Source: Guyparkeria halophila
Lineage (GTDB): Bacteria > Pseudomonadota > Gammaproteobacteria > Halothiobacillales > Halothiobacillaceae
Length of the DNA stretch: 64,000 nt
NCBI RefSeq assembly: GCF_034479635.1
Contig: NZ_CP140153.1
Coordinates: forward strand, 1,867,501 to 1,931,500
Direction: 5' to 3'
Shown: one piece after another, positions 58,985 through 64,000 of the stretch
Position numbering within the stretch: position 1 is the first letter of the stretch
How the letters are laid out: the number at the start of each line of letters is the position of its first letter
The notes under the pieces: model-generated
What the model was told of the DNA's origin: nothing
Database searches by the model: none
What the model saw: the letters and a program-made list of their open reading frames with translations, nothing else
Position numbers and translations under genes: made by a program

Positions 58985-59581
58985 CTATTTCAGGCCCGGC
59001 CGGTCGATGAACTCGCGGCATTCGGCCGGCCCCATGTCCTTGGCGCAGCGTTCAGCGCGATCGATGTTGCGTTCCAGATAGTGGTTGTAGAAGGCCGGGG
59101 CCGCACCGGTGATCTCGCCGATCCGCTCGCCCTCGGGGGAGAAGAACAGCACGTAGGGCACGCCGCGCACGTCCAGCTTATCGGCAAACGCCGCCGGCTC
59201 CTTCCACTCGCCGTCGACGCCGATGAAGCGATCGTCGGAGTCGATCTGGACCCGGCGGATGATCAGGCGTCCCTGATAGTCCGGGTCGAGGCGCATCGGG
59301 ATCAGGAACTCGTCGTCGATCTTCTGGCAGTAGCCGCAGTAGCTCGCGTGGAAGAACAGCATCATCGGCTTGTCGTGCTTTTGCATCCAGGCCAGGTCCG
59401 CCGGCAGGTCGGCGAGGTGATCGACAAAGCGCACCTCGTCGTAGATGTCCATCGCCGCGCCGCCGGTGTCGGCAGCAATCGCCGGGACAGAGGCACCGAG
59501 ACCCAAGGCCACGATCAGGGCGCCAACCGGGCGACGCAGGGAGGACAGAAAGCGGGAATGCGGGCGACGGGATAGGGTCAT
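58985..59581 (-). CDS. Periplasmic thioredoxin-fold protein (CGYC)
   Basis: The 198-residue protein has a signal peptide (PVGALIVALGLGASVPAIAA) and a thioredoxin fold with the redox motif SYCGYCQK (Cys82, Cys85) in MLFFHASYCGYC, then RRVQIDSDDRFIG and the cis-Pro region VRGVPYVLFFSPEGERIGEI. It resembles SoxW/DsbD-gamma-type periplasmic thioredoxins that reduce proteins such as cytochrome c or Sox components; the partner is unknown. I start it at MTLSRRPHSRFLSS (59581). It diverges from the HD hydrolase. Confidence 0.85.
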   Translation of the reverse strand: MTLSRRPHSRFLSSLRRPVGALIVALGLGASVPAIAADTGGAAMDIYDEVRFVDHLADLPADLAWMQKHDKPMMLFFHASYCGYCQKIDDEFLIPMRLDPDYQGRLIIRRVQIDSDDRFIGVDGEWKEPAAFADKLDVRGVPYVLFFSPEGERIGEITGAAPAFYNHYLERNIDRAERCAKDMGPAECREFIDRPGLK

Positions 59582-59801
59582 GGAAACACTCGCTGGTTGT
59601 GATGGGGCGCATATGCCTGCCCCCACACGATACGACCACCGGGCCTCGCAATCCATCAAAGCGCAGGTTGAATTTACCCGGTGCCTTCTGGCGGACCAAC
59701 GGAACGGCTTGAGCGTCGATGATTGGCCGGGCACACTTGCCCCCGCCAATCTTTCAGCACCAAGGCCTCGCCACGATAACCGCGCCTCCATCACCACGCC
59801 T

Positions 59802-60344
59802 TTGACCAACCCGTTCTCCCGTCACCCCTCGCTCGTGGTGCGCCACGCGCTGGCGATCGCGACCGAGGCGCACGATGGCCAGGTGCGCCGTTACACGCAC
59901 GAACCCTTTGTCTCGCACCCGATCGCCGTCGCCAACACGGTCGCGCCGTTTCACGGCGATCCATTGGTGCTGGCCGCCGCCCTGCTCCACGACGTGGTCG
60001 AGGACACGCCGGTGACGGCCGCTGATCTGGCGCGCGAGATGCCGAGCTCGGTGGTGCGCATGGTGCTTTCACTGACCAATCCTTCCACCCCGGCCGACGG
60101 CGAGCGCGCCAGCCGCAAGCGTATCGATCACGACCATGTGGCCCGCGCCGAGCCGCGCGCCCAGACGATCAAGTACGCCGATGTGCTGCACAACGTGCAG
60201 TCGATCGCCCGGCACGACCCCGACTTCGCCCCCACCTACCTTGCCGAGAAGATCAGCCTGATCGGCCGACTCGACCGGGGCCATCCCGTGCTGCGCCGGC
60301 GCGTATGGCACTGCCTCGTCGAGCTGACGGCCGGACCTTTCTAG
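59802..60344 (+). CDS. HD-domain hydrolase, RelA/SpoT-hydrolase-like (Mesh1 type)
   Basis: The protein has ALAIATEAHDGQVRRYTHEPFVSHPIAVANTV, the paired LLHDVVEDT and the late IKYADVLHNVQSIARHD; this order is that of the HD4 family of (p)ppGpp hydrolase domains. There is no synthetase, TGS or ACT part, so it would be a small alarmone hydrolase or related nucleotidase of about 180 residues. The start is uncertain: TTG at 59802, GTG at about 59835 or ATG at 59613 (243 residues) are all in frame, none with a strong Shine-Dalgarno. It ends 4 bp from the convergent ABC permease gene. Confidence 0.8.
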   Translation: MTNPFSRHPSLVVRHALAIATEAHDGQVRRYTHEPFVSHPIAVANTVAPFHGDPLVLAAALLHDVVEDTPVTAADLAREMPSSVVRMVLSLTNPSTPADGERASRKRIDHDHVARAEPRAQTIKYADVLHNVQSIARHDPDFAPTYLAEKISLIGRLDRGHPVLRRRVWHCLVELTAGPF

Positions 60345-60348
60345 CCTC

Positions 60349-61467
60349 TCAGCCGATATCCGCCAGCATCCGCCGGAATCGCGCCAGCGAAAGCATGAAA
60401 AGAATGCCACCGATCGCGGCCAGCGCAGCGAATTGCGGCCAGACCACCTCGAACCCCGCCCCGCGAAAAAGCACGGCCTGCGCCATGGCGACGAAGTGCA
60501 ACGTCGGCGCGGCCTGCATCAACAGGTGTATCCAGTCGGGGAGACTCTCGGCCGGGGTCATCCCGCCGGAAAGGATCTGCAGCGGCAGCAACACCATCAG
60601 GATCAGCAACCCGAACTGCGGCATCGAGCGGGCGATCGTCGCGAGAAAGATCCCCAGCGACGTGGTCGCGAACAGGTGCAACAGCGCGCCGGCCAGGAAC
60701 AGCATCACCGATCCCTCGATCGGGATGGCGAGCAGGCCCTGCACGACAATGGTCAGGGAAAACGTCGCGGCCACCAGCACGACCACCGTCATCGACCATA
60801 CCTTGCTGGCCATGATCTCGAAGGGTGTGACCGGCATGACCAGTAGGTGCTCGACCGTGCCGTGCTCACGTTCGCGCAGCAGCGCCGCGCCGGTGAGCAC
60901 GATCGCGAGCATGGTGATGTTGTTGATCAGCTCCGTGACGGCACCAAACCACGATGCCTGCAACTCCGGGTTGAACCGGGCCCGCCAGACCAGCTCGACC
61001 GGCGGGGTGTTCACCTCGCGATCGGCGGCGAGAAAGGCCTCGATCTCCCCCTGCACGATCGCCTGGATATGCCCGCTGCCGACGAAAGCCTGGCTCATGC
61101 GGGTGGCATCGACGTTCAGCTGGATGGTCGGGCTACGCCCGGCCAGCACGTCGCGCTGAAAGCCCGCCGGAATATGCAGGGCGAAGGTATCCAGCCCGGC
61201 ATCCATGCGCTCGTCCATCTCGACGGCGGAAATCAGGCGCGGCGGCAGGAAAGACGGCGGATAGAAGGCATCGGCAATGCGCATCGACAGCGGTGAGCGG
61301 TCCTCGTCGCCGATCGCGATCGGCGCCTTGTTGAGGGTTTCCGGCATCGCGGTGGCGGCGGTGTAGATCGCGAGCGAGAAGGCAAAGACGATCAGCACCA
61401 GCATGATCGTGTCGCGCCAGAGGCTGCGAAATTCCTTCAGGCCGAGATGCCAGATATTGCGCCACAT
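60349..61467 (-). CDS. ABC-2 type permease (YhhJ/YbhR-like)
   Basis: The 372-residue permease starts MWRNIWHLGLKEFRSLWRD, has one N-terminal helix, a large periplasmic domain (about 40-175) and five C-terminal helices with LLREREHGTVEHLLVMPVTPFEIMASKVW, the ABC-2 signature. In E. coli yhhJ follows rbbA in the same way. Its partner is the fused ATPase-permease at 61742-64000. The mobile element B ends 7 bp before its start codon, and the Shine-Dalgarno AAGG lies at that junction. Confidence 0.9.
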   Translation of the reverse strand: MWRNIWHLGLKEFRSLWRDTIMLVLIVFAFSLAIYTAATAMPETLNKAPIAIGDEDRSPLSMRIADAFYPPSFLPPRLISAVEMDERMDAGLDTFALHIPAGFQRDVLAGRSPTIQLNVDATRMSQAFVGSGHIQAIVQGEIEAFLAADREVNTPPVELVWRARFNPELQASWFGAVTELINNITMLAIVLTGAALLREREHGTVEHLLVMPVTPFEIMASKVWSMTVVVLVAATFSLTIVVQGLLAIPIEGSVMLFLAGALLHLFATTSLGIFLATIARSMPQFGLLILMVLLPLQILSGGMTPAESLPDWIHLLMQAAPTLHFVAMAQAVLFRGAGFEVVWPQFAALAAIGGILFMLSLARFRRMLADIG

Positions 61468-61473
61468 TGCCTT

Positions 61474-61743
61474 AGGGAGCCTCTATACGGATGCCATGCC
61501 ACTCTGGCCTAGCGAGTCGTTCGTGATCAAGGCGCGATGTCGCCGACGTGCCGGAGGCCACGTCAAGACATCGCAACGCGGAGCACGCGGGACTCGCCAG
61601 GCCCCGCAGGGCACGCCTTGAGCCGGGCATCTGCGGCGTTGCCGTCCTTGGAAAGAGAATAACTCTTCCGCGGCGGACGGTCGCCTTGCACCTGCCCGGC
61701 TCAAGGCGCGCAGAGCGGTATGGCATCCGTGTAGAGGTTCCCT
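61474..61743. mobile_element. MITE-like element, full copy (B), between two ABC transporter genes
   Basis: The element is 270 bp, from AGGGAGCCTCTATACGGATG to an inverted end at 61743 (29 of 33 positions complementary). Near the left end it shares CACTCTGGCC, GTGATCAAGGCGCG with copy A, and centrally GCGTTGCCGTCCTTG and GGCGGACGGTCGCCTTGCA with copy C. CCGTCC/GGACGG and AAGAG-AATAA-CTCTT can pair. It carries no transposase frame. Its right end forms the TAG stop codon of the 61742 gene. Confidence 0.85.
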
Positions 61744-64000
61744 AACGCTCCTGTTTTCTCAGCAAGAGGGCGGCGATCGCGATCATCACCGGGGCGGCCA
61801 GCAACAGCGGCAGAAACGAGCCGGACAGGTCCGCGAAGCCCAGCGTCTTTGAGAAGGTGCCGCGCGCGATGGTCACGAAGTGCGTCGCCGGGAACACCTG
61901 CCCGATCACCGCGCCCAGCCCCTCGAGCGCGGTGACCGGGTCGATCAGCCCCGAGTACTGCGTCGACGGAATCATGGTGAGGATCGCCGTGCCGAAGATG
62001 GCGGCCAGCTGGCTCTTTACGAAGGTCGAGATCAGCAGTCCCAGGGCCGTCGAGGCGAACACGTACAACAGCGCGGCCAGGCTCAGGGCAAGGAAGCTGC
62101 CGGTGATCGGCACGCCGAAGACGATCACCGCCAGCGCCACCAGCAGCAGGTAGTTGCCCATCGCCAGCACCACGTAGGGCAACTGCTTGCCGAGCAGGAA
62201 CTCCAGGCGCGTAACCGGGGTGACGTAGAAGTTCACGATCGACCCCAGCTCTTTCTCGCGCACCACCGACAAGGCGCTCAGGATGGCGGGGATCAGCATC
62301 AGCAGCAGCGGGATCATCGCCGGCACCATCGCCGGCAGGCTTTTGACGTCCGGGTTGTAGCGAAAGCGCGGCTCGATCGAGGCCGGACCCACCAGGGCGG
62401 CCTCGCCCACCGCCTCGCGCGCCCGCCTAGCCAACCAGTGCTGGTGCATGCCCTGGGCGTAGCCGACCAGGGTCTCGGCGCGGGTGGGCATCGCGCCATC
62501 GACCCAGGCGCCCACCTCGACCGGCGACCCCCGCGCCAGGTCGCGGGCAAAGCCGGGCGGGATCTCGATCACCAACCCCAATTCGCCCGAGCGCATGCGG
62601 CGATCGAGCTCCGCGTAATCGCTGACCGGGGCGTGCTCGATGAAATACCGCGAGCCCGACAGGCCGGCGACGTAGTCGCGGCTGACCGTGGTGTTGTCGC
62701 GATCGAGCACCGCGAAGGTCAGGTCGTCGACGTCCATGTTCATGCCATAGCCGAGCACCAGCATCAGCAGCACCGTGCCCAGCGCGGCGAGCGTCAGGCG
62801 GATCGGGTCGCGCGTGAGCTCGCGCCCTTCGCGGTGCGCGTAGGCGGCCAGCCGCCGCGGGCTGAACGCGCGGCGGGCGGTTGCCGTCCGCCCCGCGCCG
62901 GTGTCGACCGTGCCACCGCCCGACCGGGGCGCAGCAGCCGGATCGCGCTCGGCGGCCGCCTCGAGGTAGTCAATGAACGCCTCCTCGAGATCCGCCGCGC
63001 CACAGGAGGCGACCACCTCCTCGGGCGTCCCGGTGACCAGCATCCGCCCGGCATGCATCAGTGAGAGCCGGTCGCAGCGCTCGGCCTCGTTCATGAAGTG
63101 CGTCGAGATGAAGATGGTCACCTGTTCCTCGCGCGCCAGCTCGATCAGGATGCGCCAGAAGGCATCGCGGGCGATCGGGTCGACGCCGGAGGTGGGCTCG
63201 TCGAGGATCAGGATCTCCGGCTCGTGCACCAGGGCCACGGCCAGCGACAGGCGCTGGCGCTCCCCCAGCGGCAACTCGCCGGGCAGCGCGTCCATCGCGC
63301 GGTCGAGACCGAAGCGGCTTGCCACGGCCGCCACCCGCTCGTCGACTGCCGCGCGCGGCAGGCCGAACAGCCGGGCATGCAGCTCGAGGTTCTGCCGGAC
63401 GCTCAGCTCGCCGTAGAGCGAGAACCCCTGGGTCATGTAGCCAACCCGGTGGCGGGTGGCCAGGTCGTGCGGGTCGAACCGGTGACCGAGCAGGCGGGCC
63501 TCGCCGTCGCTGGCCGGCAGCAGGCCGGTCAGCATCTTCATGGTGGTGGTCTTGCCGCAGCCGTTCGAGCCGACGAAGCCGAAGATCTCGCCGCGGGGGA
63601 TGGAAAAGCTGACGTCCTCGACCGCGGTGAAGTGACCGAATCGCTTGGTCAGCCCCTGCGCCTCGATCGCGACCGGGGCGGTTTCGCGGTCCGGGTGCGC
63701 CGAGTGATCGACCGGACGGTGCTCGTGGCGCTCGGCGGCCGGCAGCAGCGAGATGAAGGCCGACTCGAGCGTCTCTTGGCCCGTGCGCTCGAGCAGTGCC
63801 GCCGGCGTGCCGGTCGCCAGCAACCGCCCGGCGTTCATGGCCACCAGGCAATCGAAGCGCTCGGCCTCTTCGATGTAGGCGGTAGCGACCAGTACGCTCA
63901 TGCCCTCGTGCTCGGCACGGATGCGCTCGATCAGGCGCCAGAACTGGCGGCGCGAGAGCGGGTCGACCCCGGTGGTGGGCTCGTCGAGGATCAGCAGATC
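61742..64000 (-). CDS. RbbA-like fused ABC transporter (ATPase-ATPase-permease), 5' end missing
   Basis: The frame is open to the window edge (752 codons); ATG codons inside are not the true start because the sequence before 63901 continues [20 protein letters not shown], the Walker B of a first ABC domain. A second complete ABC domain follows (Walker [13 protein letters not shown], signature [12 protein letters not shown], Walker [13 protein letters not shown]), then a polar linker and a six-helix ABC-2 permease with [27 protein letters not shown]. This is the RbbA/YhiH architecture. The stop codon is formed at the junction with mobile element B. It is upstream of the YhhJ-like gene. Confidence 0.9.
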   Translation of the reverse strand, partial: DLLILDEPTTGVDPLSRRQFWRLIERIRAEHEGMSVLVATAYIEEAERFDCLVAMNAGRLLATGTPAALLERTGQETLESAFISLLPAAERHEHRPVDHSAHPDRETAPVAIEAQGLTKRFGHFTAVEDVSFSIPRGEIFGFVGSNGCGKTTTMKMLTGLLPASDGEARLLGHRFDPHDLATRHRVGYMTQGFSLYGELSVRQNLELHARLFGLPRAAVDERVAAVASRFGLDRAMDALPGELPLGERQRLSLAVALVHEPEILILDEPTSGVDPIARDAFWRILIELAREEQVTIFISTHFMNEAERCDRLSLMHAGRMLVTGTPEEVVASCGAADLEEAFIDYLEAAAERDPAAAPRSGGGTVDTGAGRTATARRAFSPRRLAAYAHREGRELTRDPIRLTLAALGTVLLMLVLGYGMNMDVDDLTFAVLDRDNTTVSRDYVAGLSGSRYFIEHAPVSDYAELDRRMRSGELGLVIEIPPGFARDLARGSPVEVGAWVDGAMPTRAETLVGYAQGMHQHWLARRAREAVGEAALVGPASIEPRFRYNPDVKSLPAMVPAMIPLLLMLIPAILSALSVVREKELGSIVNFYVTPVTRLEFLLGKQLPYVVLAMGNYLLLVALAVIVFGVPITGSFLALSLAALLYVFASTALGLLISTFVKSQLAAIFGTAILTMIPSTQYSGLIDPVTALEGLGAVIGQVFPATHFVTIARGTFSKTLGFADLSGSFLPLLLAAPVMIAIAALLLRKQER

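Noticed and set aside
61474-61743. TA target-site duplication at element B
   Set aside because: TA flanks copy B on both sides but not copies A and C, so a Tc1/IS630-type insertion rule is not supported.

Overview
The window comes from a GC-rich gammaproteobacterium. Gene orders such as tig-clpP-clpX-lon-hupB-ppiD, dapF-DUF484-xerC, hslV-hslU, serC-serA-pheA-hisC-tyrA-aroA-cmk-rpsA-ihfB and barA/gacS-cysM-rlmD are typical of that class. A BetT-type BCCT carrier and a MscS channel suggest osmotic challenge, which fits a halophilic or halotolerant Chromatiales-like lineage; I cannot name the genus from this sequence alone.

Layout. 1-1070: C-terminally truncated DAACS symporter. 1.1-11.5 kb (minus strand): proteostasis block ppiD, hupB, lon, clpX, clpP, tig, then tRNA-Leu(UAG) and ffh; typA follows to 13.5 kb. 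13.5-16.9 kb: a gene-poor accessory stretch with two orphan exported or membrane proteins, a 46-bp repeat at the 3' end of both, and a RAYT-transposase remnant. 16.9-26.7 kb (plus): betT-like carrier, dapF, DUF484, xerC, hslV, hslU, DUF971, ubiE, mltF. 26.7-40.2 kb (minus): pyrF, ihfB, rpsA, cmk, aroA, tyrA, hisC, pheA, serA, serC, gyrA. 40.5-43.8 kb: mtnA, an OmpA-domain protein, mscS, a small glycine-rich exported protein. 44-47 kb: two tRNA-Ser genes, a UbiA/MenA-family gene split by a 270-bp element, rlmD, cysM. 48-52 kb: a GacS/BarA-like protein that has lost its phosphoacceptor histidine, a GGDEF-EAL protein, tRNA-Pro(GGG). 52-59 kb: a TauE-GGT-TRAP operon diverging from an Lrp/AsnC regulator that has an 11-G tract in its leader. 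59-64 kb: periplasmic thioredoxin-like protein, HD hydrolase, and a YhhJ/RbbA-like ABC-2 exporter whose genes are separated by a second 270-bp element.

Main points of interest. (1) Three copies of a small mobile element (37489, 44985, 61474) have 33-bp terminal inverted repeats that differ between copies but change together on both arms; the centre of the two long copies shows the same compensatory pattern. (2) One copy breaks a prenyltransferase gene in frame with a single stop codon, and another supplies the stop codon of an ABC transporter gene. (3) The GacS/BarA-like hybrid protein is an apparent pseudokinase with intact receiver and HPt domains. (4) The AsnC-family regulator may be phase variable. 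(5) Two unrelated orphan genes carry the same 3'-end repeat.
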